DNA of 55,491 nucleotides from Bacteroidetes bacterium UBA6183 (GTDB taxonomy: Bacteria; Bacteroidota; Bacteroidia; UKL13-3): contig DITN01000011.1 of NCBI GenBank assembly GCA_002422865.1, forward strand, positions 31,297 to 86,787. The letters are read 5' to 3'. The translations under genes and the position numbers were made by a program. Positions 35,917 through 45,012 of this stretch are shown here, piece after piece; positions within the stretch are counted from its first letter, which is position 1, and every line of letters starts with the position of its first letter. The notes below the pieces were generated by a model. The model saw only the letters and a list, made by a program, of their open reading frames with translations, had not been told where the DNA came from and did not search any database.

Positions 35917-35946
35917 CAAATATATTTAAATAGATTTAGTCTAAAT
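35917..35946 (-). promoter_or_regulatory. Promoter with overlapping palindromic operator for the TonB receptor gene
   Basis: On the minus strand TATATTTG (35917-35924) matches the Bacteroidota -7 element. Upstream, between -7 and -33, is a 13-base palindrome, ATTTAGTCTAAAT on the plus strand (35934-35946), with perfect 6-base arms. Such an AT-rich dyad placed over a promoter of an iron-type receptor suggests a Fur- or DtxR-type metal-repressor site. No -33 TTTG is clear (TTTA at the expected distance). Confidence 0.5.
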
Positions 35947-35994
35947 AAGAATAAGGATGATATTTGTCAGCAAATCCAATTTTATTACACAAAA

Positions 35995-36024
35995 AAGCCG
36001 CGGGTAACAAGTTACCCGCGGCTT
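35995..36024 (-). terminator. Strong terminator after the TerB-like gene
   Basis: A perfect 14-bp inverted repeat (AAGCCGCGGGTAAC / GTTACCCGCGGCTT) with two bases between arms. The A-run at 35991-35996 gives a T-run on the minus strand, so it ends the transcript of the gene stopping at 36044. Confidence 0.92.
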
Positions 36025-36043
36025 CTAGAATCGTTTTAAAACG

Positions 36044-36409
36044 TTATTCAATATCCCAAGTATCATATAAAATGTTAATGAGTTTGTTCTCGTTGGCTTG
36101 CATCGACTCATCTGCCATGGCCACTTCCATTGCAAAGTGTGTTAGGGTGTGACGTTCGTCTTCGTTGCTAATGGTGTAAAAATGTTCGGCTGTTTCTTGA
36201 AAATGTTTCTCATGCTCTTCTTCAGGCAATGCCCTCAAAAAAGCTTGTTCCTTTATCAGGTCTAATTCACCATCAAAATGATCATTTAAAAAATCTATTA
36301 CAACAGCACTTTCTGCTTGTTGTACCTTACCATCGGCCAATGAGAGTAACATTAACATATGAAATCCGGCCTCCACTTTGCTCATTTTTTTTATAAACTG
36401 CGTTTGCAT
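36044..36409 (-). CDS. TerB-like helical protein
   Basis: This 121-residue cytosolic all-helical protein resembles the TerB/DjlA-N fold, with two acidic patches typical of that family, LADGKVQQAES and MADESMQANENKLI, which correspond to putative metal-binding segments. Members associate with membrane-linked stress responses, but this one has no ter genes nearby and its role is unknown. ATG 36409 or the Met nine codons in (36385) may start it. The gene is followed by a strong terminator. It is 63 bp downstream of the retropepsin-like gene on the same strand. Confidence 0.65.
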   Translation of the reverse strand: MQTQFIKKMSKVEAGFHMLMLLSLADGKVQQAESAVVIDFLNDHFDGELDLIKEQAFLRALPEEEHEKHFQETAEHFYTISNEDERHTLTHFAMEVAMADESMQANENKLINILYDTWDIE

Positions 36410-36472
36410 AACTGTAACTTTAAATCAGGTAGAAAGGTAAAATATAATTTTTATTGCACCAAATAATTAAGA

Positions 36473-36907
36473 TTACTTTTTGGTTGTATTTATAATAATC
36501 TCCTCATTGCGATAATTAATAGAGGCGTTGTATTTCATGAAAAAATCACTTCCTAGCACACCATCAATTGGCGGCAAGTTTATTTGCCCATAGATTTCAT
36601 TCACATGTGCAATGGGTAAAACAGCTACTTCTAATTTACTAAGCGCCAGTTTACCAATTGTTAAATCCTTTAGCTTAACCACTTTGGTCTCCATATCGGC
36701 CACACCTAATCCCACCGATTTACTGTCGTTTGTTTTAATCTTTTTTTCTTTTACAAATTGTAAAACGCGTTCGCTATCAAAAACAGTTTTACTGGCTCCG
36801 GTATCAACCAAAAGTCGAGCTGTTTTATCACCAATTTTTAGAGATATAAATAAGTGGTAGTTTTTTTTCTCCAACTCACATACCTCCATTTTAATTTTGT
36901 ACTTCAT
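36473..36907 (-). CDS. Retropepsin-like aspartic protease domain protein
   Basis: This 144-residue protein consists of one clan-AA aspartic protease domain. The catalytic motif LLVDTGASKTVFD contains Asp35-Thr-Gly, and the later hydrophobic GVLGSDFFMKYNASINY block supplies the conserved Gly before the C-terminal strand. Like retropepsins and bacterial relatives (SpoIIGA/RsgI-unrelated small enzymes), it must dimerise to be active. No signal peptide or membrane span was seen, so it is probably cytosolic. The substrate is unknown. It lies between mdh and the TerB-like gene, both on the same strand. Confidence 0.8.
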   Translation of the reverse strand: MKYKIKMEVCELEKKNYHLFISLKIGDKTARLLVDTGASKTVFDSERVLQFVKEKKIKTNDSKSVGLGVADMETKVVKLKDLTIGKLALSKLEVAVLPIAHVNEIYGQINLPPIDGVLGSDFFMKYNASINYRNEEIIINTTKK

Positions 36908-36935
36908 ATGATTATGTAATCAATAAAAATAAAAA

Positions 36936-36957
36936 GACGTTTCAGTTTGAAACGTCT
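36936..36957 (-). terminator. Terminator after mdh
   Basis: GACGTTTCA (36936-36944) pairs with TGAAACGTC (36948-36956) around a 3-base loop. The A-run at 36931-36935 provides a T-run on the minus strand. It lies about 40 bp past the mdh stop. Confidence 0.85.
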
Positions 36958-36994
36958 CCTTTTATAGCATAACTTAAATAAAGTGCTTTTAGTA

Positions 36995-37936
36995 TTACAA
37001 TACACCGGTTTCTGTTAACACCGCATTCATATTGCGAACAGCATCAGCACTTTTAGCAAACTCAGCTTTTTCTGAATCGTTTAGGTTGTAATCAACAATA
37101 GTTTCCCAACCATTTTTACCAATTGTAACCGGTACACCTAAACAAATATCTTTTTGTCCGTACTCACCATCAAGGTATACGCAGCATGGCATCACACGTT
37201 TTTGGTCGCGAACAATGCTCTCAACTAATAATGCGCTTGCAGCACCCGGTGCGTACCAAGCCGATGTGCCTAACAATTTAGTTAAAGTAGCACCACCCAC
37301 CATAGTAGCATCGCTAATTTCTTTTAGTTTATCTGCACTTAACTGGTTTGATACCGGAACACCATTTAACGTTGCTAAACGGGTTAATGGAATCATAGTT
37401 GTATCGCCATGTCCACCAATTACAGTACCTTGAATATCTGCAGTTGGTTGGTTTAAAGCTAAACCTAAATAACCTTTAAAACGAGCGCTATCTAACAAAC
37501 CTCCCATACCAATAATGCGGTTTTTAGGTAAACCACTAGCTTTAAGTGCTAAGTAAGTCATGGTATCCATAGGGTTTGAAACCACCACAATGATTGCATT
37601 TGGAGAGTGCTTCAACACGTTTTCAGTAACGGTTTTAACGATGTTCGCGTTGGTACCGATTAACTCTTCGCGAGTCATGCCCGGTTTACGAGGAATACCT
37701 GAAGTAATTACCACTACATCAGAATTAGCAGTTTTGCTGTAATCGTTGGTAGTACCGCTAACTCGGGTTTTCATGCCCAATAAAGAAGTGGTTTGATAAA
37801 TATCTAAAGCTTTACCTTCAGCAAAACCTTCTTTAACGTCTAATAATACTACTTCGTCTGCTAACTCGCGGTAAGCAATAACATCTGCAGTTGTAGCTCC
37901 TACTGCACCTGCTCCGATAACTGATACTTTTGTCAT
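36995..37936 (-). CDS. mdh: Malate dehydrogenase (LDH-like type)
   Basis: This 313-residue enzyme interconverts malate and oxaloacetate with NAD in the TCA cycle. It starts MTKVSVIGAGAVGATTADVI (Rossmann glycine motif GAGAVG), has SGIPRKPGMTREELIGTN with the substrate-binding Arg residues, VVVSNPMDTMTYLALKASG, and the catalytic-His motif VIGGHGDTTMIPL. The short, LDH-like tetrameric form is usual in Bacteroidota. A clear promoter lies at 37981-38010 and a terminator follows, so it is monocistronic. Confidence 0.95.
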   Translation of the reverse strand: MTKVSVIGAGAVGATTADVIAYRELADEVVLLDVKEGFAEGKALDIYQTTSLLGMKTRVSGTTNDYSKTANSDVVVITSGIPRKPGMTREELIGTNANIVKTVTENVLKHSPNAIIVVVSNPMDTMTYLALKASGLPKNRIIGMGGLLDSARFKGYLGLALNQPTADIQGTVIGGHGDTTMIPLTRLATLNGVPVSNQLSADKLKEISDATMVGGATLTKLLGTSAWYAPGAASALLVESIVRDQKRVMPCCVYLDGEYGQKDICLGVPVTIGKNGWETIVDYNLNDSEKAEFAKSADAVRNMNAVLTETGVL

Positions 37937-37980
37937 GTTGTATATATGATTAATAAAATTGTGTAACTTTTAAAGTGGTG

Positions 37981-38010
37981 CGAAAATAAGCATGCAAAGC
38001 AGAATGCAAA
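37981..38010 (-). promoter_or_regulatory. Bacteroidota-type promoter of mdh
   Basis: On the minus strand TTTG (38007-38010) is followed after 18 bases by TATTTTCG (37981-37988), a near match to TTTG-N18/19-TAnnTTTG. It is about 45 bp upstream of the mdh start. Confidence 0.6.
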
Positions 38011-38103
38011 ATGATAGTTTTCAGATTTAAAGTATTTTTAACCAAACCTTTTGGGGGTGATGATTTACAAAGTATTAATAAGTATTGAAGCAAAGAGTCA
38101 ACA

Positions 38104-38760
38104 CTAATCTATACTCATCTCCTTTACGTCATCGGCAATTACCAAACGGCCTAACGTTTTTTCTTTGATGTAATCTAAACTCACACCCGGAGCATATTCA
38201 ATACATTTAAATCCTTCGGGAGTAATATCGAACACACCTAACTCGGTAACCACTTTTTTAACGCAACCTAAACCTGTAATTGGTAAAGAGCATTGGCCTA
38301 ACAATTTACTCTCACCTGCTTTATTTACGTGTTGCATGGCCACAATAATGTTTTTAGCACTGGCCACTAAATCCATAGCACCACCCATACCTTTAACCAT
38401 TTTGCCCGGAATTTTCCAATTGGCAATATCACCGTTATCAGCTACTTCCATAGCGCCTAACACGGTTAAATCTACGCGTCCACTACGAATCATACCAAAA
38501 CTCATGGCACTATCAAAAAAGCTGGAGCCTTTGGTGGTGGTTACCGTTTGTTTTCCGGCATTAATTAAATCGGCATCTACATCTTCTTCAAACGGAAAAG
38601 GACCAATACCCAACAAGCCATTTTCTGATTGTAAGATCACTTCAATACCTTGTGGTACATAATTGGCCACCAATGTAGGAATACCTATACCCAAGTTTAC
38701 ATAGTAACCATCTTGTAATTCTTTCGCGATGCGTTTCGCTATTCCAAATTTATCTAACAT
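38104..38760 (-). CDS. scoB: 3-oxoacid CoA-transferase, subunit B
   Basis: This 218-residue beta subunit transfers CoA from succinyl-CoA to acetoacetate or a related 3-oxoacid. Motifs are VNLGIGIPTLVANYVP, the catalytic-Glu block LQSENGLLGIGPFP, GGAMDLVASAKNIIVAMQHV and the ending GVSLDYIKEKT. Length is normal. scoA lies upstream, but 132 bp of low-complexity repeat words separate them, an unusually long gap for a two-subunit enzyme. Confidence 0.94.
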   Translation of the reverse strand: MLDKFGIAKRIAKELQDGYYVNLGIGIPTLVANYVPQGIEVILQSENGLLGIGPFPFEEDVDADLINAGKQTVTTTKGSSFFDSAMSFGMIRSGRVDLTVLGAMEVADNGDIANWKIPGKMVKGMGGAMDLVASAKNIIVAMQHVNKAGESKLLGQCSLPITGLGCVKKVVTELGVFDITPEGFKCIEYAPGVSLDYIKEKTLGRLVIADDVKEMSID

Positions 38761-38763
38761 ACG

Positions 38764-38875
38764 TTGGTTTATTGTTGGTTGATTGGTTGATATGGTAATT
38801 AGTTGATTGGTTTATTTAACTAATTACATTAACCTTCACCCTTTTAAAATTTTATTTATCCCTCACCTAATCAAC
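38764..38875. repeat. Low-complexity repeat words between scoA and scoB
   Basis: The scoA-scoB spacer is built of variants of GGTTGATTGGTTGA, TTAGTTGATTGG and, further on, the complementary AATCAACAAGTCAAC. Similar words occur at 45842-45890 and 50622-50670. They are not a clean tandem array. No promoter or hairpin is obvious. Confidence 0.5.
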
Positions 38876-38892
38876 AAGTCAACTAGTAACTA

Positions 38893-39594
38893 TCAACTTC
38901 TTTTTGTTATAGTAATTTGCTCAATACGTTTTTCGTAGTTTTCACCTTTAAAAATACGATTAACATAGATACCCGGAGTATGAATCATATCCGGATCTAA
39001 CTCACCCGGCTGAACCAGCTCTTCCACCTCAACAATGGTAATTTTACCGGCCATAGCCATTAATGGATTAAAGTTGCGTGAAGTGGCACGGAAAATTAAG
39101 TTACCATGTGTATCACCTTTCCACGCCTTTACAATGGCATAGTCACTTTTAAAGGCATGTTCCATTAAATACGTTTTGCCATCAAACACGCGTGTTTCTT
39201 TCCCTTCGGCTACTTCTGTACCAACACCTGCCGGTGTGTAAATGGCAGGCATACCATATCCGGCAGCCATACAACGTGTAGCTAAAGTTCCTTGCGGAAT
39301 TAACTCTACCTCTAACTCACCACTTAATAATTGACGCTCGAACTCGGCATTTTCGCCCACATAAGAAGCAATCATTTTTTTAACCTGGCGTGTTTTAAGC
39401 ATCAACCCGATACCAAAATCATCAACCCCGGCATTGTTACTAATGCACGTTAAATTTTTAACGCCTTTTTTAACCAAAGCACTAATGCTGTTTTCAGGAA
39501 TACCACATAAGCCAAAACCACCTAACATAATGGTGGCTCCATCTTGAATATCTTTAATGGCCTCTTCGGCATTTTTTACAACTTTATTTAACAT
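38893..39594 (-). CDS. scoA: 3-oxoacid CoA-transferase, subunit A
   Basis: This 233-residue alpha subunit pairs with ScoB. It shows the glycine-rich IMLGGFGLCGIPENSI motif, SNNAGVDDFGIGLML, and GVGTEVAEGKETR followed by EHAFKSDYAIVKAWKGDTHGNL. It begins MLNKVVKNAEEAIKDI, 55 bp downstream of clpS on the same strand. The pair supports use or recycling of acetoacetate and branched intermediates. Confidence 0.94.
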   Translation of the reverse strand: MLNKVVKNAEEAIKDIQDGATIMLGGFGLCGIPENSISALVKKGVKNLTCISNNAGVDDFGIGLMLKTRQVKKMIASYVGENAEFERQLLSGELEVELIPQGTLATRCMAAGYGMPAIYTPAGVGTEVAEGKETRVFDGKTYLMEHAFKSDYAIVKAWKGDTHGNLIFRATSRNFNPLMAMAGKITIVEVEELVQPGELDPDMIHTPGIYVNRIFKGENYEKRIEQITITKRS

Positions 39595-39649
39595 GTATTT
39601 TGTTTTAACCCGTTAAAGGATATTTAATTATTGAAATAAAAAGATAAGT

Positions 39650-39928
39650 CTATTCGCCAATGGTAGCGTTTAAACCCTCATCAAGTAAAGCCTGACACAT
39701 GGCAATTAAATCGCCCCGAGCACCTGTTTTTACGGTAGCTTTACCCTTGGTATGCACCAATAAAGCGCATTGTTCGGCTTGCAACTCGTCATGCTTACAA
39801 ATACGCACCAAACAATCAATTACATGGTCAAAAGTATTGATATCGTCATTGTGCAAAATTAACTTCTGACGATCGGTTACTTCATCCAATACTTCGGCTA
39901 ATTCTTCTTCAATTAAAAACTCTCTCAT
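39650..39928 (-). CDS. clpS: ATP-dependent Clp protease adaptor ClpS
   Basis: This 92-residue adaptor presents N-end-rule substrates to ClpAP. The family core is KLILHNDDINTFDHVIDCLVR, with the substrate-pocket Asn-Asp pair, then QAEQCALLVHTKGKATVKTG. The unstructured N-terminal extension is short and acidic. It starts 6 bp after the plsY stop, so it is co-transcribed with plsY and the 1452-residue protein. Confidence 0.93.
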   Translation of the reverse strand: MREFLIEEELAEVLDEVTDRQKLILHNDDINTFDHVIDCLVRICKHDELQAEQCALLVHTKGKATVKTGARGDLIAMCQALLDEGLNATIGE

Positions 39929-39934
39929 AATGCA

Positions 39935-40582
39935 CTAACTTTTTACCTGCGTAGGTTTTTTAGCTAAAGAAAAGCGGCTTTCTTCCCCTTTTCTTAGTCG
40001 TTTAATGTTGCTGCGATGGGTATACACCACAAGCACACCAACAACCACGCAAAAGTACACTAAATTTTTTTCCTCCCAATGATGTATCAACCCGGCATAT
40101 AGCGGACTAATCAACCCCGATAACATTGAACCCACTGATATATATTTGGTTATGGCCACAATGACCACAAAAGTAACAAAGCAAGCCAATGCCAACATCC
40201 AATCCATTCCTGCCACTACACCAATTACCGTTGCAATTCCCTTACCTCCTCTAAAACCTGCAAAAACTGGATAGATATGTCCCAACACCGCCAAGGCTCC
40301 AAATAACATTTTATACTCCATGATGTGGTCCGCATTCAACATCAACCCGGGCCAAAATACCAAACTTGCAGCTGCAAATCCTTTTAAAAAATCGAGAAAC
40401 AAAACAGTGAAACCCGCAGGTTTACCCAATACACGCAACGTATTGGTGGCACCGGCATTTCCACTGCCATGCTCACGCACATCAACCCCAAAAAAAGCTT
40501 TACCTATCCATACACTGCTTGGAATTGAACCCAATAAATAAGCCGTTACACAAGCTATAGCAATTAAAGTTTGTTCGTTCAT
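39935..40582 (-). CDS. plsY: Glycerol-3-phosphate acyltransferase PlsY
   Basis: PlsY uses acyl-phosphate to acylate glycerol-3-phosphate, the first step of phospholipid synthesis, in the inner membrane. The 215-residue sequence has several membrane spans and the family loops YLLGSIPSSVWIGK, REHGSGNAGATNTLRVLGK and FAGFRGGKGIATV. The start chosen is ATG 40582 (MNEQTLIAIACV), one base after the stop of the 1452-residue gene, implying translational coupling. An upstream in-frame ATG at 40603 would overlap that gene. clpS follows 6 bp after its stop. Confidence 0.94.
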   Translation of the reverse strand: MNEQTLIAIACVTAYLLGSIPSSVWIGKAFFGVDVREHGSGNAGATNTLRVLGKPAGFTVLFLDFLKGFAAASLVFWPGLMLNADHIMEYKMLFGALAVLGHIYPVFAGFRGGKGIATVIGVVAGMDWMLALACFVTFVVIVAITKYISVGSMLSGLISPLYAGLIHHWEEKNLVYFCVVVGVLVVYTHRSNIKRLRKGEESRFSLAKKPTQVKS

Positions 40583-40583
40583 G

Positions 40584-43500
40584 TTACTTTTTATTTGAAG
40601 CACGTAAAAACTGATTCTTAGCAGATATGTTTGCTAAGCGTAGTTTGTAATCGTCCTTTTTAGAAATTTTGTCAATATTATCTTTTATCAGTTTATTATA
40701 CAAGGCATCAGAACCAACGGTATACATCACACCTTTTTGGAATTTAAAATAATACCAACTCCCCGCTATACTTTGTATAAATAAGGTAAAGTCGTCACCA
40801 CTCCTTCGTTTTATTAATTCCATCTTCCCTTTCACTTTACGCTCAAATTTATATTTATCAAACGAGTTGATGCCGATGTCTCCATCCGATTGTAAAGAGC
40901 GGGTTGCCGGGTTCCATTTCATATTTAACTCTGATATAAAAATGGTTTTCTCTAAGTTATTAATCAGCTTAATGGTATTGTCTTCCTGAATTTCTTCTAC
41001 TACACGCTTTATGTTTTTATCATCAACCAACTCAGCCAATGCTTTACTTAAAAATGGGGCATCAAACTTTGGTGTTTCTGCGGCCAACGATTGGTCTGTT
41101 AACGAATCATACATAGCCCGTAATGCAGGCATTGGGAAAGGGAAATTTAACAACATCACCAAATTCATTCTAAAGCTGGTATCAATTAAACTATAATTGA
41201 GTTGACCGGCACTGCTTACTTCAAACTTAGTTGATTCAAAACCAAGCTTAACCCTACCTTCTCCGGTTATACTTTTCTTTTCTTCGTTAACCACCATCAA
41301 GTTTCCTTTATATGAGTTATTAAATAGTTTTTCAAAACTTCCCATTTTAAACTCGCTATTTTTCTCATCGTAAAACAAAGTACCTTCTACTTTTAATAAT
41401 TCCGGATCGCTTTGATTACGTTTACGCGTAAAGAACATGGTATAGACGTGTGCCGAGTCGTTACTGATGTTAAAACCATTGTAAATAGTTTGTTGGTTCA
41501 TGTTTTTGCTTGGCGATTTTACATTGATGTAAACCGAATCAGGATTTACTACAGCGGCATTTCTAAACCAATCTGTTTTAGGTAAAGGCAAAGTATGAAT
41601 AGGTAAAAAATAACCATCGTACTCTAAATTTTTAACTACAGAAGTTAACACCGCATTACCCCTAAATTGTATTTTAGGACCAACATAAAACTTAATGGTA
41701 TCAGGTATGTATGATTTACCAATTAGCTGGTGTGCTTTATTGACGAAAATTTCATTCATGAAAAACTTCTGTACATTTTTCTTCTTGTCAACATACTCAT
41801 ATTTACCGGTACCCAACACATTAAACTTACCCGCAATCTTAATGCTCACACTATCTATGTTATGGAAACGATTCACCGTATCGGCCTGAATTTTTGCGCG
41901 GTTTAATACATCCATATCTGCATTTCCTCTTATGGTTGTTTTATTGCTATCCGGAAATACCTGAGCATCACCTACAGCTATAAAAGGTACTTTTTTAGCG
42001 TACATGGTAAAGTCTTTTATGGCCAGTGTAGTAACCGATGTAGTAAATGTTAAAGAATCTTGTTGAGGATGCGTTGATACCAAATAGGTGTTTTTACCAT
42101 CAGGCATAGCCGATTTAAAATCTACCGTTTTTGGATCCATACGCCAGAAAAATTCATCAAACGAACCCGCATACAAATTGTAGTTGAAGAAAGAATTAAG
42201 AATACCTTTTTTATTGTACTTAAAATCACCCAACCTATTTTCTAAATCAACCCTGGCATTAACAGAAGATGAACTAAAAGCAAACTTGGTTGAATCTTTT
42301 AAATCGTATAACTTAAAGAAAGCTTCATCACTTAAAATTTGATCGGGTTGCAACCAAAAATCGAATGAAGTTAATTGCGCTTCTTCTATATTAATTGCTC
42401 CTTTTGCATGCATACTACCGGGTGTATAAATTATAGTTCCATTAAGTGTAGCTCTATTACTGCTGAATGGAATTAATGCTTCAGTTCGTGTAATGAGCAT
42501 GGTATCTTGATAAGGCATCCAATGGTTGTATGTATTGGTTGCTGCCACATCAGGATAGATTCCTGTTCGTTTATTATCAAACGTTTTGCATTGCCCATTT
42601 AACGAATCGAGCAACATTACAAACTGATCTGATTTAGAAACGGAAGCCAAATAATTAATTTCTCCTGTACCAAAAAAGCCTTCATCACTTAATGATAAAT
42701 CAACAAAACCACGTCCTTTACCACCGTACATCGGGTAACCCACTTCATTACGTCTTAACTTAAAACCTAGCGACTTATCGGGTTGTAAGTACAAGGCATA
42801 TTTTAAATCAGGAATAATACCACCTGAAACCAACGTACCACCCAACGACATTTTTTCTAAGTCTAACTCATTCAAACTATCCATGGTAAATGGTTCCACA
42901 TCAAAATAAAATCGGTTTCTATCGTACACCCCGTTTTGAGTTGATGGCTTGTCGTAATAAACCTTCGAACCCACATCTGATTTAAAAATTGGGTAGCCTG
43001 GAAATTTCTTTCGCCCACTTTTATTATATGGATGATCAATAGCCAACGTTCCATAAATATTTTGGAGCGCACTTTTTATCGGTAAATCAACGCCAAGCTT
43101 TGAATCACGGTACAAAAACTTCATGGAATCCACGTTATTTAAACGTACTTGAAACGTGGTATAATCGAAACTAAAACCATTACCATAAAAATCGGCTTTA
43201 CCGGCACGTAACTTACCCGAAAAATCCATGTTACGGTTTTTCTTTAAGGTTACACGTTGCTCACGTGGAATGATATATACGTTTTGCGAATCACTAAAAT
43301 AAAACTGAGGTACTCCTTCAATTTGCAAATCGCTATTAATTAAACTAATGGATGCATTGGGTACCTGTTTACCTATTACAGACAAAAACGTAATCGCATC
43401 ATAATCTGTTGAACCAAAATGTGCGTTTACATAATCTTTTAATTTTCGCTTCACCTTTACGTAATCGCGCTTTTCATCAAACGTTACAAAACCATAATCA

Positions 43501-44942
43501 TTCAGTTCAATCATTTGCTGCCTGATGGCACTTGGATCACTTTTAAAATTGGCTGCATAATCTTTTATACTAAATCCGGTGATGTTACGCTTTTCTACAT
43601 ACAGCTTAACCCGTTGCAATGGATTATAACCTAACATACCTTGAATACGCTCGTACCTTACATCCCTGAAATAATTTACCGACTCAAACCTGGCAGGTTC
43701 GTCATCGTTGATCATATCAATATCAATAGATGGATTATTTAAATCCCATTTAATTTCATCGCAATAAAACTCTACTTTGTGATAGCTGTCATAAAACGGA
43801 GTACTGCTTACTCCTTGACGTTTGTTTCTGAACAATGAAATGTACTCGTTACCTATTTTATAACTAAACTCTAATTGCGGGTGATAAATAGAATCTTTCT
43901 CGAGGTAAATAGAAACCGCTGCTTTTAATGTTGCAATTTTATCATTACGTAAAATCATTTCTTTTGATGCAATACGCAATACCGGTTTATTCTTAAAATA
44001 AAACACAAAGTCGGCCGTGGTGGTATCGCCACCCCTAAATATAATTTCATCGCCACGCATACCAAAACCACCCGAGTATTTCCCTCTGCCGAAGCTTAGT
44101 TGATTAAAGTTTTTGATGTAAGAATCAAATTGTGGATACAACGATTTATTACCTGCTGATTTAGCCATGGCCCTATCAGATAACCTACCTAACAAAGGTG
44201 TAGTAAGTAAACCCACATAATTAAACATGGCCGAATCCGCATTTAGCGTGCCATCTGCTAAGTTCAGTTTGTATCCTTTTAAATCGCAAAAAACCTTGGC
44301 ACTGTCTAAACCTACACGTGTAAAATCGGTACGTCCACCGCGTCCGTACCACATGTCTTTCGCTGCATCATACGTACCTGAGGTACGATAAATTTCCAAA
44401 GTGTCACCGGGGGTTATGCCATACAAATCGGTATTCTTAAAAATAAATAAGGGTGTGGTTTTACTGGTAAAATCAACATCCAGGTTGGTGGTGGTCCAGT
44501 TAATACCTGTTGTTTGCAACAACACTTTATCATACAACACATTGCGTGAAATTTGTAAGAAATTATAACACTCATCTTTGCCCTGATTGAATGCTTTTTC
44601 GGTGGCTTTGTGCCAATTATCAAACTTAGAAACCAAACCATTTACCACCAATCCGTTGATGGCATTAAAATAATTTTCGAAATGTGGGCTAGGTTGATAG
44701 TTGTAGCTTAACATTTGGTTGGTAAGCCTGATTACCTGTATTTTTTGGTTGTTGGTAAACTTACCGGAGTTATAATAACTGATAAATTCGGCCACAGCAT
44801 CTTTTGCTTTACTGCTTCCACTTTCATCAAAATAATCATCTAAATCGTTGGGATACTGCAGTACATCAAAGCTAAAACTGCGCTGGGCATGCGCAACAAA
44901 AGCAAAACTGAGGATTGAAATTAAAATTACGAGCTTCTTCAT
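40584..44942 (-). CDS. Very large exported beta-rich protein of unknown function
   Basis: This 1452-residue protein has a cleavable signal peptide (MKKLVILISILSFAFVAHAQ) and no other convincing membrane span. The first 300 residues are mixed helix/strand. The remainder is strand-rich with recurring hydrophobic-alternating segments and glycine turns, such as FSGKLRAGKADFYGNGFSFD, TLNGTIIYTPGSMHAKGAIN, TIRGNADMDVLNRAKIQAD and GEGRVKLGFESTKFEVSSAG. These resemble the repeated beta-layers of LptA/OstA, AsmA or TamB-type proteins, but I recognise no named family. A hydrophobic stretch near 1290 (FRMNLVMLLNFPFPMPALRAM) is the most lipid-like part. Its stop is one base before plsY, a phospholipid gene. 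A role in envelope lipid transport or assembly is inference. Confidence 0.75.
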   Translation of the reverse strand: MKKLVILISILSFAFVAHAQRSFSFDVLQYPNDLDDYFDESGSSKAKDAVAEFISYYNSGKFTNNQKIQVIRLTNQMLSYNYQPSPHFENYFNAINGLVVNGLVSKFDNWHKATEKAFNQGKDECYNFLQISRNVLYDKVLLQTTGINWTTTNLDVDFTSKTTPLFIFKNTDLYGITPGDTLEIYRTSGTYDAAKDMWYGRGGRTDFTRVGLDSAKVFCDLKGYKLNLADGTLNADSAMFNYVGLLTTPLLGRLSDRAMAKSAGNKSLYPQFDSYIKNFNQLSFGRGKYSGGFGMRGDEIIFRGGDTTTADFVFYFKNKPVLRIASKEMILRNDKIATLKAAVSIYLEKDSIYHPQLEFSYKIGNEYISLFRNKRQGVSSTPFYDSYHKVEFYCDEIKWDLNNPSIDIDMINDDEPARFESVNYFRDVRYERIQGMLGYNPLQRVKLYVEKRNITGFSIKDYAANFKSDPSAIRQQMIELNDYGFVTFDEKRDYVKVKRKLKDYVNAHFGSTDYDAITFLSVIGKQVPNASISLINSDLQIEGVPQFYFSDSQNVYIIPREQRVTLKKNRNMDFSGKLRAGKADFYGNGFSFDYTTFQVRLNNVDSMKFLYRDSKLGVDLPIKSALQNIYGTLAIDHPYNKSGRKKFPGYPIFKSDVGSKVYYDKPSTQNGVYDRNRFYFDVEPFTMDSLNELDLEKMSLGGTLVSGGIIPDLKYALYLQPDKSLGFKLRRNEVGYPMYGGKGRGFVDLSLSDEGFFGTGEINYLASVSKSDQFVMLLDSLNGQCKTFDNKRTGIYPDVAATNTYNHWMPYQDTMLITRTEALIPFSSNRATLNGTIIYTPGSMHAKGAINIEEAQLTSFDFWLQPDQILSDEAFFKLYDLKDSTKFAFSSSSVNARVDLENRLGDFKYNKKGILNSFFNYNLYAGSFDEFFWRMDPKTVDFKSAMPDGKNTYLVSTHPQQDSLTFTTSVTTLAIKDFTMYAKKVPFIAVGDAQVFPDSNKTTIRGNADMDVLNRAKIQADTVNRFHNIDSVSIKIAGKFNVLGTGKYEYVDKKKNVQKFFMNEIFVNKAHQLIGKSYIPDTIKFYVGPKIQFRGNAVLTSVVKNLEYDGYFLPIHTLPLPKTDWFRNAAVVNPDSVYINVKSPSKNMNQQTIYNGFNISNDSAHVYTMFFTRKRNQSDPELLKVEGTLFYDEKNSEFKMGSFEKLFNNSYKGNLMVVNEEKKSITGEGRVKLGFESTKFEVSSAGQLNYSLIDTSFRMNLVMLLNFPFPMPALRAMYDSLTDQSLAAETPKFDAPFLSKALAELVDDKNIKRVVEEIQEDNTIKLINNLEKTIFISELNMKWNPATRSLQSDGDIGINSFDKYKFERKVKGKMELIKRRSGDDFTLFIQSIAGSWYYFKFQKGVMYTVGSDALYNKLIKDNIDKISKKDDYKLRLANISAKNQFLRASNKK

Positions 44943-45012
44943 GTTTACAAAAACGTATGAAGGGGCAATTTACTGTTTTACTTGCTTTGTTTTTGGGAGT
45001 TTTTCCCACAAA

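Noticed and set aside
44414..44641. Small open frame on the same strand as the 1452-residue gene in another phase
   Set aside because: It is an out-of-frame shadow of the long reading frame, and no frameshift is needed to explain the latter.
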